Translations under genes and position numbers: made by a program | Shown here: positions 44,438-55,234 of the stretch, piece after piece | How positions within the stretch are numbered: position 1 is the stretch's first letter | How the letters are laid out: each line of letters begins with the position of its first letter | Assembly: GCF_002234595.1 (NCBI RefSeq) | Contig: NZ_NMUL01000012.1 | Span: 372,001 to 436,000 of the forward strand | Direction of reading: 5' to 3' | Length of the DNA stretch: 64,000 nt | Origin: Amycolatopsis vastitatis | GTDB taxonomy: Bacteria > Actinomycetota > Actinomycetes > Mycobacteriales > Pseudonocardiaceae | Notes under the pieces: model-generated | The model's database searches: none | What the model was told of the DNA's origin: nothing | Seen by the model: only the letters and a program-made list of their open reading frames with translations

Positions 44438-45543
44438 CCCAGCAAGGCCTTGACCAGGGCCGCGATCGGCCCGGTTTCGATGAGGAACGAATCGTGGCCG
44501 TACGGCGACGACACCACCGACGCCTCGGGCGCGCCCGGGATCCCGGCCGCGAGTTCCGCCGACTGGTACAGCGGGTAGAGCCGGTCGCTGTCGACGCCGC
44601 CGATCACCGCCCGCGCCGTCACCCGGCCCAGCGCGGCCGCCACGCCGCCGCGGCCGCGGCCGACGTCGTGGGTGTTCATCGACTCCGTCAGCACCAGGTA
44701 GCTGTTCGCGTCGAACCGGCGCGCCAGCTTGCCGGCGTGGTGGTCCAGGTAGGACTCGACGGCGAACCGCCCGCCCCGCAAGGGGTCTTCGCCGTCCTGG
44801 GCCGCCCGGCCGAACCGCCGGGCCAGCTCCGGCTCGCTGCGGTAGGTGACGTGCGCGATCCGCCGCGCGATGCCCAGGCCGAGGTGCGGCCCGGACGCCG
44901 CGGAGTAGTAGTCACCGCCGTGAAAGGACGGATCGCTGCGGATCGCGTGCAGCTGCGGCGCCGCCCACGCGATCTGCTCGGCCGACGCCCGCGCGGTCGA
45001 CGCCAGCACCAGCACCGAAGCCACCCGTGCGGGCAGCGAAATCGCCCATTCGAGGGCACGCATCCCGCCCATCGACCCGCCGACGATCGCCGCCCACCGG
45101 TCGATGCCCAGTGCGTCCGCCAGCACCGCTTCGGCCGCGACCTGGTCCCGCACCGTCACCACCGGGAACCGGCTGCCCCAGGGCCGTCCGGCCGGGTCCG
45201 GCGACGACGGCCCGGTCGACCCCTGGCAGCCGCCCAGCACGTTCGGGACCACGACGAACCAGCTGCTCGTGTCCAGGGCCTTCCCCGGCCCGATCAGCCC
45301 GTCCCACCAGCCCGCGCTGGGGTGCCCCGGCTCGGCGGGCCCGGCGGCGTGGCTGTCGCCGGTCAGCGCGTGCTCGACGAGGACCGCGTTGGACGCGTCG
45401 GAGTTCAGCGTCCCCCAGGTTTCGTACGCGAGCGAAAAGGACGGCAGCACACCACCGGCCTCCAGCGCGAGCGCGCCGGGGCCGGTGACGAACTTCCGGC
45501 GGCCCGGCGGATCGCCGGCCCGCCAGGCGCCGCTGACGCTCAC
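44434..45543 (-). CDS. metX: Homoserine O-acetyltransferase
   Basis: 369 residues, alpha/beta hydrolase fold. It transfers acetyl from acetyl-CoA to homoserine in methionine synthesis. The family motifs are SFSLAYETWGTLN, EHALTGDSHAAG, GSMGGMRALEWA (nucleophile Ser), with Asp in VDSDRLYP and His in SPYGHDSFL. GTG at 45543 overlaps the metY stop (GTGA), so translation is coupled. Confidence 0.93.
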   Translation of the reverse strand: MSVSGAWRAGDPPGRRKFVTGPGALALEAGGVLPSFSLAYETWGTLNSDASNAVLVEHALTGDSHAAGPAEPGHPSAGWWDGLIGPGKALDTSSWFVVVPNVLGGCQGSTGPSSPDPAGRPWGSRFPVVTVRDQVAAEAVLADALGIDRWAAIVGGSMGGMRALEWAISLPARVASVLVLASTARASAEQIAWAAPQLHAIRSDPSFHGGDYYSAASGPHLGLGIARRIAHVTYRSEPELARRFGRAAQDGEDPLRGGRFAVESYLDHHAGKLARRFDANSYLVLTESMNTHDVGRGRGGVAAALGRVTARAVIGGVDSDRLYPLYQSAELAAGIPGAPEASVVSSPYGHDSFLIETGPIAALVKALLG

Positions 45544-46853
45544 AGTGCGGCCTTGGCCGCCCGGAATCCGGCTTCGAGATCGGCCTTGAGGTCTTCGATG
45601 CCTTCCAGCCCGACGGCCAGCCGGACCAGCCCAGGCGTGACGCCGCTGGAGAGCTGCTCGGCCGGCGTCAGCTGGCTGTGGGTGGTCGAGGCCGGGTGCA
45701 CGATCAGGCTGCGGACGTCGCCGATGTTCACCAGCTGGCTGTGCAGCTCGGTGCCGTCGACGAACTTGCGGCCTGCCGCAATGGCACTGTCGCCGCCGCG
45801 CAAATCGAACGACAGGACCGCGCCCGCGCCGCGCGGGAGGTACTTCCGCGCGTTGGCGTAGTGCGGGCTCGACGGCAGACCGGCGTAGTACACCTTCTCG
45901 ACCTCGTCGCGCTGTTCGAGCCACTCGGCCAGCGCCTGCGCGTTCGCCACGTGCCGTTCGAGGCGCAGCGACAGCGTCTCGATGCCTTGCAGGATCAGGA
46001 AACTGTTCAGCGGCGCGATCGCCGCGCCGGTGTCGCGCAGGATCTGGACGCGTGCTTTGGCCGCGTACGCGCCCGGGCCGAGCGCTTCCCAGTACTTCAG
46101 GCCGTGGTAGCTCGGGTCGGGCTCGGTGAAGCCCGGGAACTTCGCCGGGTCCTTGCCGAAGTCGAACGTGCCGCCGTCGACCAGCACGCCGGCCACCGTG
46201 GTCCCGTGCCCGCCGAGGTACTTCGTCGCGGAGTGCACGACGACGTCGGCGCCGTGCTCGATCGGGCGCAGCAGGTACGGCGTCGGCACGGTGTTGTCGA
46301 CGACGAGCGGGACACCCGCTTCGTGCGCGACGTCGGCGACGCCCCGGATGTCGAGGACGTTGCTACCCGGGTTGGCCAGCGTCTCCGCGAAGAACAGCTT
46401 CGTGTTCGGCCGGACGGCGGCGCGCCACTGCTCCAGGTCGTCCTGGTCCTCGATGAACGTGACCTCGACGCCGAGTTTCGGCAGCGTGTAGTGGAAGAGG
46501 TTGTAGGTGCCGCCGTAGAGCGACGGGCTCGAGACGAAGTGGTCGCCCGCGCCCGCGAGGTTCAGGATCGCCGCCGTCGTCGCGGCCGAGCCGGATGCGA
46601 ACGCCAGCGCCGCGACGCCGCCCTCGAGCGCCGCGAGCCGCTGTTCCAGCACGTCCTGGGTCGGGTTCATGATCCGCGTGTAGATGTTGCCGGGCTCGGC
46701 GAGGCTGAACAGGTCCGCACCGTGCTGGCTGTCGCGGAAGACGTACGACGTCGTCTGGTAGATCGGGGTGGCCCGCGCGCCCGTGGCCGGGTCCGGCGCG
46801 GCGCCCGCGTGGATCTGCTTGGTCTCGAAGGACCACGCCGAAGTCTCGGTCAT
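45540..46853 (-). CDS. metY: O-acetylhomoserine aminocarboxypropyltransferase (sulfhydrylase)
   Basis: 437 residues, PLP enzyme of the Cys/Met metabolism family. It makes homocysteine from O-acetylhomoserine and sulfide. Seen: TPIYQTTSYVFRDSQHGADL, YTRIMNPTQDVLEQRLAALE, VVHSATKYLGGHGT (PLP Lys), SLIVHPASTTHSQL. ATG at 46853 has AAGGAG 6 nt upstream. It precedes metX with a 4-nt overlap, giving a direct-sulfhydrylation module. I see no clear S-adenosylmethionine riboswitch in the ~170 nt before it. Confidence 0.93.
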   Translation of the reverse strand: MTETSAWSFETKQIHAGAAPDPATGARATPIYQTTSYVFRDSQHGADLFSLAEPGNIYTRIMNPTQDVLEQRLAALEGGVAALAFASGSAATTAAILNLAGAGDHFVSSPSLYGGTYNLFHYTLPKLGVEVTFIEDQDDLEQWRAAVRPNTKLFFAETLANPGSNVLDIRGVADVAHEAGVPLVVDNTVPTPYLLRPIEHGADVVVHSATKYLGGHGTTVAGVLVDGGTFDFGKDPAKFPGFTEPDPSYHGLKYWEALGPGAYAAKARVQILRDTGAAIAPLNSFLILQGIETLSLRLERHVANAQALAEWLEQRDEVEKVYYAGLPSSPHYANARKYLPRGAGAVLSFDLRGGDSAIAAGRKFVDGTELHSQLVNIGDVRSLIVHPASTTHSQLTPAEQLSSGVTPGLVRLAVGLEGIEDLKADLEAGFRAAKAAL

Positions 46854-47022
46854 CGGTTTCTCCTTGCGGCTCAAGGGGTTCTGGAGGGCTGCCAGGCCGA
46901 AACTACTGCGGCCGAACGGAGCACCCAACTGCTCCCACGTCCTGAGAGCAAGCCTATTGCCGAAGAGATCGCTCTGTGATTAAGATACTTTTTCGATGAG
47001 ATTCACAGACGGGGAGGAAGTC

Positions 47023-48567
47023 ATGACGGAGCGAGTGCAGGTCCTGGTCGTGGGGGCCGGGCTGGGCGGGCTGACCGCGTCGCTGTTCCTGGCACGGGAA
47101 GGGGTGGACGTGCTGACCGTGGAACGGCATCCCGGGACGTCGATCCACCCCCGCGCCGCCGGGCAGGGCTGGCGCACGATGGAGCTGTTCCGCTGGGCGG
47201 GCATCGACCGCGATGTCCTGGCCGCGAGCCCGCGAGCGGGACTGCGGATCACGGTCGCGACCAGCCTCGCCGGCCACGTCCTGCACCGGATCGTCGAAGA
47301 CGGCGGCGAGTTCGACGTCTCGGCCTCGACCACCCTGCCCGCCGGCACGGCGGGACAGGACGTCGTCGAACCGATCCTGCTGGCCCACGCCGAGAAAGCC
47401 GGCGCACGGGTGCGGTTCCGGACCGAACTCGCCGAGCTGACGCAGGACGGCGACGGCGTGACCGCGACGTTGCGGCACCGGGATTCGGGCGAGGAGACGG
47501 TGGTGCGCGCCGACTACGTCGTCGCGGCCGACGGCGGCCGCAGCGGCATCCGGCGGCGGCTGGGCATCGGGACCACCGGGCCGGACGCGCTGAGCCACTG
47601 CCTCGGCGTGGTGTTCGACGCCGACCTCGGCGACCGCGTCCAGCCCGGGGTGGCCGACCTGTTCTACCTGCGGCACCCGGACTTCACGGCCGCGCTGGTG
47701 AACACCGACGTGCCGAACCGGTACGTCTTCGCGCCGGACTACCACCCGGACCGGGGCGAAAGCCCGGCGGACTTCCCGCACGACCGGCTGGTCGCGCTGA
47801 TCCGCGCCGCCACCGACCTGCCCGGCCTCGAACCCGAGATCGTCTGGACCGGCTCGTGGGAGATCGCCGCGCGGCTCGCCGACCGGTTCTCCGCCGACCG
47901 GGTCTTCCTGGTCGGCGACGCGGCGAAGGTGACCCCGCCGACCGGCGGGATGGGCGGCAACACCGCGATCGGCGACGGCGCGGACATCGCGTGGAAGCTC
48001 GCCGCGGTCCTGCGCGGCGAAGCGGGCCCGGCGCTGCTGGACACCTACGAAGCCGAGCGGAAGCCGATCGCGCGGATGGTCATCGACACTTCACTGCACA
48101 ACATGAAGGAGCGCATGCACCCCGATCTCGACGTCTCCGGGTGCACGAAAGCCGAGGACCCGCTGGGAATCCAGCTCGGGTTCCGCTACCGCTCGACGGC
48201 GGTGCTCCCGGAAGGGCCGGACGACGGCGAGCGCGTCGAAGACGTCCACGCGCCGACCGGGCGGCCCGGTTTCCGGGCGCCGGTCCTGGAGTCCACTTTG
48301 GACCTTCTCGGGCAGTCGTGGGTGCTGCTGTGCGCGGCCGACGGCACGCGGTGGCGTCCGGCCGCGGCGGACATCGCGGCGGAACTGGGCGTCCGCCTCG
48401 ACTGCCAGGTGGTCGACGGCGACACGTTCGCGTCCCGGTACGGCCTTGCGGCGGGCGGAGCTTCGCTGGTGCGCCCGGACGGCATCGTCGCGTGGCGTTC
48501 CCGGCAGCCGGCCGGGGACCCGGCGGGCGAGCTGCGCGAGGTCCTGACGGCGGTCCTTTCGCGTTAG
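47023..48567 (+). CDS. FAD-dependent monooxygenase (PHBH-type aromatic hydroxylase)
   Basis: 514 residues. FAD-binding GAGLGGLTASLFLAREG, the DG motif YVVAADGGRSGIRRRLG, and the second FAD motif FLVGDAAKVTPPTGGMGGNT. A thioredoxin-like C-terminal region (from about 395) ends in LVRPDGIVAWRSR, as in polyketide hydroxylases of the PgaE/MtmO type and phenol hydroxylases. Substrate unknown, possibly an aromatic xenobiotic or polyketide. ATG at 47023 has GGGGAGG 5 nt upstream; an ATG 27 nt before lacks one. It is divergent from metY. Confidence 0.85.
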   Translation: MTERVQVLVVGAGLGGLTASLFLAREGVDVLTVERHPGTSIHPRAAGQGWRTMELFRWAGIDRDVLAASPRAGLRITVATSLAGHVLHRIVEDGGEFDVSASTTLPAGTAGQDVVEPILLAHAEKAGARVRFRTELAELTQDGDGVTATLRHRDSGEETVVRADYVVAADGGRSGIRRRLGIGTTGPDALSHCLGVVFDADLGDRVQPGVADLFYLRHPDFTAALVNTDVPNRYVFAPDYHPDRGESPADFPHDRLVALIRAATDLPGLEPEIVWTGSWEIAARLADRFSADRVFLVGDAAKVTPPTGGMGGNTAIGDGADIAWKLAAVLRGEAGPALLDTYEAERKPIARMVIDTSLHNMKERMHPDLDVSGCTKAEDPLGIQLGFRYRSTAVLPEGPDDGERVEDVHAPTGRPGFRAPVLESTLDLLGQSWVLLCAADGTRWRPAAADIAAELGVRLDCQVVDGDTFASRYGLAAGGASLVRPDGIVAWRSRQPAGDPAGELREVLTAVLSR

Positions 48568-48624
48568 CCACGCCGCGGGCGAGCCGCCCGGGCGCGGATC
48601 GGGGTTCTCGGCGAGAATGATCCC

Positions 48625-50181
48625 GTGGTCTCGGTGCGCAGCGTGGTCGACCGGGTGGGGCCGACGCTGCTCCACGCGCTCCAGGTGCCCGACGACTCGC
48701 CCGCGGTCGCCGACGTCGTGATCGCCGAGCCCGGCGGCGCGGTCACCCTCTCGGCGGGCGACCTCGTGCTCGGCGTCGCCACGGTCGGCCCCGAAGACGC
48801 CGCCGAGCTGGTGAAACAGAGCGCCGCGCAGGGCGCCGCCGCCGTGCTCTTCAAGCCGCCGACGGCCGCGAAACCCGCCGTGAAACGGGCCGCGAAGGCC
48901 GGCGGGATCGCGCTCATCCAGGTGCACGCGGCGACGTCGTGGGCCCAGCTCGTCTGGCTGCTGCGGACCGTCCTCGACGCCCTCGCCGACGAGTCCGAGG
49001 ACCTCGACCCCGGCTCCGGCGACCTGTTCCGGCTGGCCGACGCCGTCGCGAGCGTCGTCGACGCGCCGGTGACCATCGAGGACACCAACTCGCGCGTGCT
49101 CGCCTACTCCGCGCGCCAGGACCTGACCGACCCGGCCCGCGTGGCCACGATCATGGGCCGCCGCATCCCGGACGACGTCCTCGCGCGGTTCCGGTCGCGC
49201 GGGGTGTTCCGCGAGCTGTCCCGCGGCCGCCAGACGATCTTCGTCCCGGCCCAGCGCGACGGCACGCTGCCGCGGCTGATCGTGCCGATCCGGATGGGCG
49301 GCGAGCTGCTCGGCTCGATGTGGGCGGTGGTCGCCGGGCCGGTGTCCGACGAGCGCGCGGCCGCGTTCGCCGACGCCGCCCCGGTCGTCGCGCTGCACCT
49401 GCTGCGGCGCCGCGCGCACACCGACGCGCAGCGCCGCGCGTCGGCCGAGCTGCTGCGCGCGATGCTCGAAGGGCGGGCGAACCCGCGCAAGGCGATGGCC
49501 GAGCTGGACCTGGCCGACGAGCCGCACCGGGTGGTCGTCATCGAGGTCACCGGCGGCGACGGCCGCGACGCGGAGGGCCTGCGGCTCGCCCTGCTCGAAC
49601 GGATCTCCCAGGGCATCGGCACCCGTCCGGTGGCGACCGAGCTGGGCGGCCTGCTCTACGCCGTGGTCCCGGACCGGCCAGGCCCCGGCGGCTGGGCGGA
49701 ACTGCGCCAGGCTCTCGTCGCGACGGGACCGTCTCGTCGCACTGGTGCTCCGCGCGCGGCGGCGGGCGCCCCCGGCGAGATCGGCGACCTCTCGGCGTCA
49801 CGCGCCCAGGCCGACGAAGCCCTCGGCCTGCTGCGCGCCGAGCTCACCGGCGAGCGCGTGATCGCCTTCGACGAAGCCTGGACGGCGTTGACGCTGCACC
49901 GCGGCGCGACGGCGGCGGCCGCGGCGAAGGTCGCCGACCTCGGCCCGCTGGGCGCCCTGCGCGCCCACGACGAGGCGAGCAAGGCCGGCTACGTCGAGAC
50001 GCTCTACGAGTGGCTGCGGCACCCCGGCGACCCGCGGGCGGCCGCGCGGGAGCTGCGGATCCACCCGAACACCCTGCGGTACCGGATGCGGAAGCTGCTG
50101 GAGCTGGTGCCGCTGGACCTCGACGATCCCGACGTCCGGCTGGCGCTGCTGACCCAGCTCGTGGCCCTGCGCTGGAGCTGA
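48625..50181 (+). CDS. PucR-family transcriptional regulator
   Basis: 518 residues. N-terminal PucR ligand-like domain ([20 protein letters not shown]), a middle GAF-like region, a GGDEF-like CdaR region, and the C-terminal PucR HTH ([20 protein letters not shown]). Such proteins control catabolism of purines, amino acids or proline; the target here is not evident. GTG at 48625 has only GAGAATGAT before it, fitting a short-leader or leaderless transcript. Confidence 0.88.
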   Translation: MVSVRSVVDRVGPTLLHALQVPDDSPAVADVVIAEPGGAVTLSAGDLVLGVATVGPEDAAELVKQSAAQGAAAVLFKPPTAAKPAVKRAAKAGGIALIQVHAATSWAQLVWLLRTVLDALADESEDLDPGSGDLFRLADAVASVVDAPVTIEDTNSRVLAYSARQDLTDPARVATIMGRRIPDDVLARFRSRGVFRELSRGRQTIFVPAQRDGTLPRLIVPIRMGGELLGSMWAVVAGPVSDERAAAFADAAPVVALHLLRRRAHTDAQRRASAELLRAMLEGRANPRKAMAELDLADEPHRVVVIEVTGGDGRDAEGLRLALLERISQGIGTRPVATELGGLLYAVVPDRPGPGGWAELRQALVATGPSRRTGAPRAAAGAPGEIGDLSASRAQADEALGLLRAELTGERVIAFDEAWTALTLHRGATAAAAAKVADLGPLGALRAHDEASKAGYVETLYEWLRHPGDPRAAARELRIHPNTLRYRMRKLLELVPLDLDDPDVRLALLTQLVALRWS

Positions 50182-50344
50182 TGGGCCATTCGGCCTAGCG
50201 CTGGACTTATGCGTTACTCCGCATGGATCGCGCCGATCGTACGGATTGTCTTTTCCAGCCGAAAGATGGTGGATTCGCCAAGATCCGTGCCGCATTTTCT
50301 CTTCACCACCCGGGGTAGCCGGGTCGTGCAAGAGGAGTTCCTCC

Positions 50345-51265
50345 ATGAGCAGTTCGAAGCGCTTCGGCAAGGCCGTCAAGCTGGGTGCGGTGTCCGCGCT
50401 CTCCCTGGTGGCCTTGACCATCCCGGCCACAGGCGCCGGGAGCGCCGTCGCGGCACCCAGCGGCGACTGCTTCACCCCCGCCCACGCCGCGGACCGCAGC
50501 AAGGACGGCCACGCCGACACCGTGTCGCCGGCGGAGGCGGCCCGCATCGAAGCGGACATGCAGAGCAAGCTCGCCGGCAAGCGCACCGCGCGTTCGGCCG
50601 AGACCGCCGCCGCGGTTTCGATCCCGGTGTACTTCCACGTGATCACCAGCGGCTCGACGGGCAACCTGCCCGCGTCGACCATCACCAAGCAGATCTCGGT
50701 GCTCAACAGCGCCTACGCGTCGAGCGGCTTCAGCTTCTCGCTGGTCAGCACCGACTACACGAACAACTCCACCTGGTACAACGGCATCACCGACGGCACG
50801 TCGGCCGAGCGCAACATGAAGAACGCGCTGCGCAAGGGCGGCAAGAACGCGCTGAACATCTACACCGCCAGCCTCGGTGACAGCCTGCTCGGCTGGGCGA
50901 CGTTCCCGTCGAGCTACGCGTCGCAGCCGAAGCTGGACGGCGTCGTCATCCTCGACGAGTCACTGCCGGGCCGGTCGGCGGCGAACTACAACGAGGGCGA
51001 CACGGCCACCCACGAGGTCGGCCACTGGATGGGGCTGTACCACACGTTCCAGGGCGGCTGCTCCGGTTCGGGCGACTACGTGTCGGACACCCCGGCCGAA
51101 GCGACGGCGACGTCCGGCTGCCCGACGAACAAGGACACCTGCACGTCGACGGGCAAGGACCCGGTCCACAACTTCATGGACTACAGCTACGACAGCTGCA
51201 TGTACGAGTTCACCGCGGGCCAGGCCACGCGGATGAAGAACTCCTGGACGGCGTACCGCGCCTGA
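50345..51265 (+). CDS. Secreted M43-family zinc metalloprotease
   Basis: 306 residues. Signal peptide ([20 protein letters not shown], cleavage near AVA-AP), a short propeptide region, then [11 protein letters not shown] (HExxHxxGxxH) at about 222-232 and a Met-turn in [11 protein letters not shown]. Cys pairs flank the metal site. This is the pappalysin/cytophagalysin M43 type, acting outside the cell. GAGGAG lies 7 nt before the ATG. Confidence 0.9.
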   Translation: MSSSKRFGKAVKLGAVSALSLVALTIPATGAGSAVAAPSGDCFTPAHAADRSKDGHADTVSPAEAARIEADMQSKLAGKRTARSAETAAAVSIPVYFHVITSGSTGNLPASTITKQISVLNSAYASSGFSFSLVSTDYTNNSTWYNGITDGTSAERNMKNALRKGGKNALNIYTASLGDSLLGWATFPSSYASQPKLDGVVILDESLPGRSAANYNEGDTATHEVGHWMGLYHTFQGGCSGSGDYVSDTPAEATATSGCPTNKDTCTSTGKDPVHNFMDYSYDSCMYEFTAGQATRMKNSWTAYRA

Positions 51266-51288
51266 CAGCCGCTTCCCGCGGCAAACCC

Positions 51289-51319
51289 GTGAAGGCCACC
51301 TCACCGAGGTGGCCTTCAC
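51289..51319 (+). terminator. Terminator after the metalloprotease gene
   Basis: GTGAAGGCCACCTC pairs perfectly with GAGGTGGCCTTCAC around a 3-nt loop. Same stem family as at 42289 and 58196. Confidence 0.75.
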
Positions 51320-51582
51320 GGCTTTTCCGGCACCTGGTAGCTGAGGTCGTTCGCGACCAGCCGGGTCGTCGGCCCAGGTCCCGCACCAGCTTCCGGCACT
51401 CCGCGCGCATGCGTTCACGTTGCAACTTCAAGTGAGGTCCAGGTCAACAGCCTTGTCCGCTGAGCACCATGAATGCTCGGAAGAACTGTCCGGACAGCAC
51501 GATGACACCTCCGTCCGGGTGGCTCACCGTGAGTGGCAACACCGCACCGATTCCGGACGCAGACCGACCCAGGAGGCCGACC
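51320..51582. other. Leader region of alanine dehydrogenase
   Basis: No gene seen. It holds a CTGTCCGGACAG palindrome at 51487-51498 that could be an operator, and the AGGAGG for ald directly before position 51583. No riboswitch fold is recognisable by eye. Confidence 0.4.
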
Positions 51583-52698
51583 GTGCGTATCGCCGTTCCC
51601 CGTGAAATCAAGAAGCACGAGTACCGGGTCGCGCTGACCCCCGCCGGGGTGCACGAGCTGGTCAGCCGCGGGCACGACGTCTTCGTCGAGACCGGCGCCG
51701 GGGCGGGTTCCTCGATCACCGACGAGGAGTACGTCGACGCCGGCGCGAAGATCCTCGCCACCGCCGACGAGACCTGGGCCGAGGGCGAGCTGGTGCTCAA
51801 GGTCAAGGAGCCGATCGCCGAGGAGTACCCCCGGCTGCGCGCCGACCAGGTGCTGTTCACCTACCTGCACATCGCCGCCGACCGGCCGCTGACGGACGCG
51901 CTGCTGGCCGCGGGCACCACCGCGATCGCCTACGAGACGGTGCAGACCGCGACCGGCGCCCTGCCGCTGCTCGCCCCGATGTCCGAGGTCGCGGGCCGGC
52001 TGGCCCCGCAGGTCGGCGCGTTCTCGCTGATGAAGCCGAGCGGCGGGCGCGGTGTCCTGCCGGGCGGCATCCCCGGCGTCCACCCGGCGCGCGTCGTCGT
52101 GATCGGCGGCGGCGTCGCGGGCCTGAACGCGGCCCGTGTCGCGCTCGGCCTCGGCTCGGACGTCGAGATCCTGGACACCAACGTCGACCGCCTCCGCCAG
52201 ATCGACAACGACTTCGGCGGCCGCATCCGCACGGTGACGTCGAACCGGCTGTCGGTCGAGGAGTCCGTGCTGCAGGCCGACCTGGTCATCGGCGCGGTGC
52301 TCGTCCCCGGCGCGAAGGCGCCGAAGCTGGTCTCGAACGACCTGGTCGCCCGCATGAAGCCGGGCAGTGTGCTCGTCGACATCGCGATCGACCAGGGCGG
52401 CTGCTTCGCCGACTCGCGCCCGACCACGCACGACGACCCGACCTACACCGTGCACGAGTCCCTCTTCTACTGCGTCGCGAACATGCCCGGCGCGGTGCCG
52501 CGGACGTCGACCTACGGCCTCACGAACGTCACGCTGCCCTACGCGGTCCAGCTGGCCGAGCACGGCTGGAAGGCCGCGCTGCAGGCCGACGCCGCGCTGG
52601 CGAAGGGCCTCAACACGCACGACGGCGCCCTGACGAACGGCCCGGTCGCGGTGGCCCACGACCTGCCGCACACGCCGCTGGACACCGTCCTCGCCTGA
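51583..52698 (+). CDS. ald: Alanine dehydrogenase
   Basis: 371 residues. It interconverts alanine with pyruvate and ammonia using NAD. Seen: [38 protein letters not shown], the Rossmann [35 protein letters not shown] and [20 protein letters not shown], all diagnostic. Substrate Arg15 and Lys74 equivalents fall in EYRVAL and LKVKEP. GTG at 51583 has AGGAGG 6 nt upstream. Converges with the acyltransferase, one nt apart. Confidence 0.95.
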   Translation: MRIAVPREIKKHEYRVALTPAGVHELVSRGHDVFVETGAGAGSSITDEEYVDAGAKILATADETWAEGELVLKVKEPIAEEYPRLRADQVLFTYLHIAADRPLTDALLAAGTTAIAYETVQTATGALPLLAPMSEVAGRLAPQVGAFSLMKPSGGRGVLPGGIPGVHPARVVVIGGGVAGLNAARVALGLGSDVEILDTNVDRLRQIDNDFGGRIRTVTSNRLSVEESVLQADLVIGAVLVPGAKAPKLVSNDLVARMKPGSVLVDIAIDQGGCFADSRPTTHDDPTYTVHESLFYCVANMPGAVPRTSTYGLTNVTLPYAVQLAEHGWKAALQADAALAKGLNTHDGALTNGPVAVAHDLPHTPLDTVLA

Positions 52699-52699
52699 C

Positions 52700-53830
52700 C
52701 TACCTCACCCGAGCGGGTTCCTGTCGCATCGCGGCAGGAGCCCGCTCCCCCTTCTTCCGGCAAACACCGCCCAGCAGCCGCCGCCCGAAGGCGATCGACG
52801 GCAGTTCGACCCACCGCCGCAGCCCGCAGGCGAAGAGCAGCGCGACGGCGGCCGTCGCGACGGCCTTGCCCAGCCCGGTCGGGAACACCAGGCCGGTCAC
52901 GCCCGCGGCACCGGTCTGGACGAGGTAAAGCGCGTACGACCGATCACCGATGTACGTCAGCACACGGCTCGAGAGCAGCCGCCGGACCGGTCCCTGCACG
53001 ACCGCCGCCACCAGCAGCAGCGCCGAGCCCGCCGCGTAGACCGGGACGACGAACTGCCAGTGCCCGCCGAACTGCTGCCCCAGCGGCTTCACCGACAGCT
53101 GCAGCACACAGAACCCGAGCGCGACCAGCACCGCCGCGGCCGGGCTGGTCAGCGGCCGGAACACGGCGAACCCGCGCGGGTGGTGCAGCGCCGGCGCGAG
53201 CAGGCAGCCGACGACCAGCGAGCAGTAGTGCACGCTGAGTTCGGCCCACCGCTGCGACGGCGCGAGCGGCAACGCTCCGAAGAGGACACCGGTCACCACG
53301 CCCGCGGCGATCAGCAGGCGCAATGCGGTCTTGCCGGTCCGGGCGAACGACGTCAGCACGAGCAGCGCGGGCCAGACGAGGTAGAACTTCTCCTCCACAC
53401 CCAGCGACCACGACGTCGGGTACGGCGTGTTGAAGCCGACGAGCTCGTTGCCGAAGACCAGGTAGAACGGCATCGCGTCGGCGAGCCGGCTGCTCCGGTA
53501 CGCCCCAGCGAGGGTGACGGCCAGCGCCGTCAGGCCGAGCAGCAGGAAGTACACCGGCATGATCCGGAAGACCCGGCGGACGTAGAAGCGGCGCAGCGAA
53601 ACGACGCCGGTGCGGTCCTCTTCGCGCAGCGCCAGCGTGGTGATCAGGAAGCCGGACAGCACGAAGAACAGCTGGACGGCGATCCAGCCCTGCAGCCGGT
53701 CCACGACCGGGCCGCCGTAGTGGAAGAACACGACAGCCAGCGCGGCGAGGGCGCGCAGGCCGGTCAGGCCCGGGAACCACGAGGAAGCCCGGTATTCGGC
53801 GTGGTCCAGAGGCCGCCAGGAAAGGGTCAT
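52700..53830 (-). CDS. Acyltransferase family 3 membrane protein
   Basis: 376 residues, about ten membrane helices. Starts [20 protein letters not shown] with the family's catalytic His, then [33 protein letters not shown] and [16 protein letters not shown]. Acyltransferase 3 proteins O-acylate sugars, lipids or antibiotics at the membrane; acceptor unknown. It lies 45 nt after the histidine kinase gene on the same strand, so it may be co-transcribed with the two-component pair. Confidence 0.87.
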   Translation of the reverse strand: MTLSWRPLDHAEYRASSWFPGLTGLRALAALAVVFFHYGGPVVDRLQGWIAVQLFFVLSGFLITTLALREEDRTGVVSLRRFYVRRVFRIMPVYFLLLGLTALAVTLAGAYRSSRLADAMPFYLVFGNELVGFNTPYPTSWSLGVEEKFYLVWPALLVLTSFARTGKTALRLLIAAGVVTGVLFGALPLAPSQRWAELSVHYCSLVVGCLLAPALHHPRGFAVFRPLTSPAAAVLVALGFCVLQLSVKPLGQQFGGHWQFVVPVYAAGSALLLVAAVVQGPVRRLLSSRVLTYIGDRSYALYLVQTGAAGVTGLVFPTGLGKAVATAAVALLFACGLRRWVELPSIAFGRRLLGGVCRKKGERAPAAMRQEPARVR

Positions 53831-53875
53831 GCCCGCAGCGTCGATCTTGAACGCTGAACCGGGCCTGAAGCGGGC

Positions 53876-55234
53876 TTAAGACGTCTTCAGCTCCGGCAGC
53901 CGGACGACGAACCGGCTGCTGTCCTCGACCGCCGCCGTGCCGCCGTGGGCGCGGGCGATGTCCGCGACGATCGCCAGGCCCAGGCCCGAACCGCCCTCGT
54001 CGCGGTCGCGGGCGTCGTCCAGCCGGACGAAGCGGTCGAAGACGCGATCGCGATCGGCTTCGGGGATGCCCGGCCCGTCGTCGTCGACCGTCAAGACGAC
54101 CTGACCGTCCACTGCGGACACCGTGACGGCGACGCGCGAGACGGCGTGCCGCTGCGCGTTGTCGACGAGGTTGCGGACGAGCCGTTCCAGCCGCGACCGG
54201 TGGCCGCGCACCACCGGCGTCCCGGTGACCTCGACGTCGATCCCGCTGCGGCCGGCCACGACGGCACCGACCACTTCGGACAGTGCGACGGGCTCCAGCC
54301 GGTCGGGACCGGCGTGGTCGAGCTTGCCGAGCAGCACGAGGTCCGCGACGAGGTCCTGCAGCCGGGTGACGTCGAGCAGCGCGTTCTCGCAGGCCCGCCG
54401 CCAGTCGAGCCGGTCGGGGTGGGCCAGGAGCACTTCGAGCTGGGTCCGCAGCGACGCGAGCGGGGTCCGCAGTTCGTGCGACGCGTCTGAGGTGAACCGG
54501 CTCTGCCGGGTGACGGCCTCGTCGAGCCGGGCGAGCATGGTGTTCATCGTCCCGGCCAGCCGCGCGATCTCGTCGCCGGTGCGCGGGTCCGGGACGCGGC
54601 GGCCGAGGTCGTGCGCACCGATCTCGGCGACCTCGCCGCGGATGGCCTCGACCGGGCGCAGCGACCGGCGCACGGCGAGCCACGCGATGACGCCGATGAG
54701 CAGCGCGACCGCGGGGACGCCCGCCGTGAGCACGGTGCGGGCGGAATCGACCGCCGCCTGTCCCTCGGGGTCGATCTGCGCGCCGGCGAACACGTCGTAC
54801 TTGCTGTCGCCGCTGTCGGCGTGCACGACGTGCAGGGTGAGGTCGTCGTCGAGCCCGCGCAGCTCGGGCGCGCAGCCGACGGACTCCCGCGCGGACCGGT
54901 CGTACTGGTACGGCCGCAGCGTGACCTCGGTGTCGTAGGTGGCCAGCGTCGCTTCGCGCAGGACCGGACACGACGCGACCGACGTGCCCTGCCGGTCCTT
55001 GACCTCGTAGATCGAGTCGCGGACGAGCAGCGCGAGGTCGGCGGGCCGGGCCCCGGTGTTCAGCAGCTGGACGATCGCGTCGGCGTGGGCGTCGGCGAGC
55101 TGGGTGGCGGCGTTCTCGAGGCGGCCGCGCGCCTGCAGGACGAACCACACGGACACGGCGCCGAGCGCCACGGCGGACGCGGCGAAGGCGGTCACGGCGA
55201 CGCGGAACCGGGTGGCGCGCCAGAAGCTAGGCAC
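53876..55234 (-). CDS. Two-component sensor histidine kinase
   Basis: 452 residues. N-terminal membrane helix (TAFAASAVALGAVSVWFVL), a ~130-residue outside sensor region with two Cys, a second helix (GVPAVALLIGVIAWLAV), HAMP, then the dimerisation box SDASHELRTPLASLRTQLEV (phospho-His), N box NLVDNAQRHA, DDGPGIPEADRDRVFDRFV and GGSGLGLAIV. GTG at 55234 overlaps the response regulator stop by 8 nt. Signal unknown. Confidence 0.9.
   Translation of the reverse strand: MPSFWRATRFRVAVTAFAASAVALGAVSVWFVLQARGRLENAATQLADAHADAIVQLLNTGARPADLALLVRDSIYEVKDRQGTSVASCPVLREATLATYDTEVTLRPYQYDRSARESVGCAPELRGLDDDLTLHVVHADSGDSKYDVFAGAQIDPEGQAAVDSARTVLTAGVPAVALLIGVIAWLAVRRSLRPVEAIRGEVAEIGAHDLGRRVPDPRTGDEIARLAGTMNTMLARLDEAVTRQSRFTSDASHELRTPLASLRTQLEVLLAHPDRLDWRRACENALLDVTRLQDLVADLVLLGKLDHAGPDRLEPVALSEVVGAVVAGRSGIDVEVTGTPVVRGHRSRLERLVRNLVDNAQRHAVSRVAVTVSAVDGQVVLTVDDDGPGIPEADRDRVFDRFVRLDDARDRDEGGSGLGLAIVADIARAHGGTAAVEDSSRFVVRLPELKTS

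Noticed and set aside
46854..46996. Possible SAM riboswitch upstream of metY
   Set aside because: A GGCAGCCCTCCA stretch recalls the SAM-I/SAM-IV core, but I cannot pair a closing helix or find the other conserved loops.
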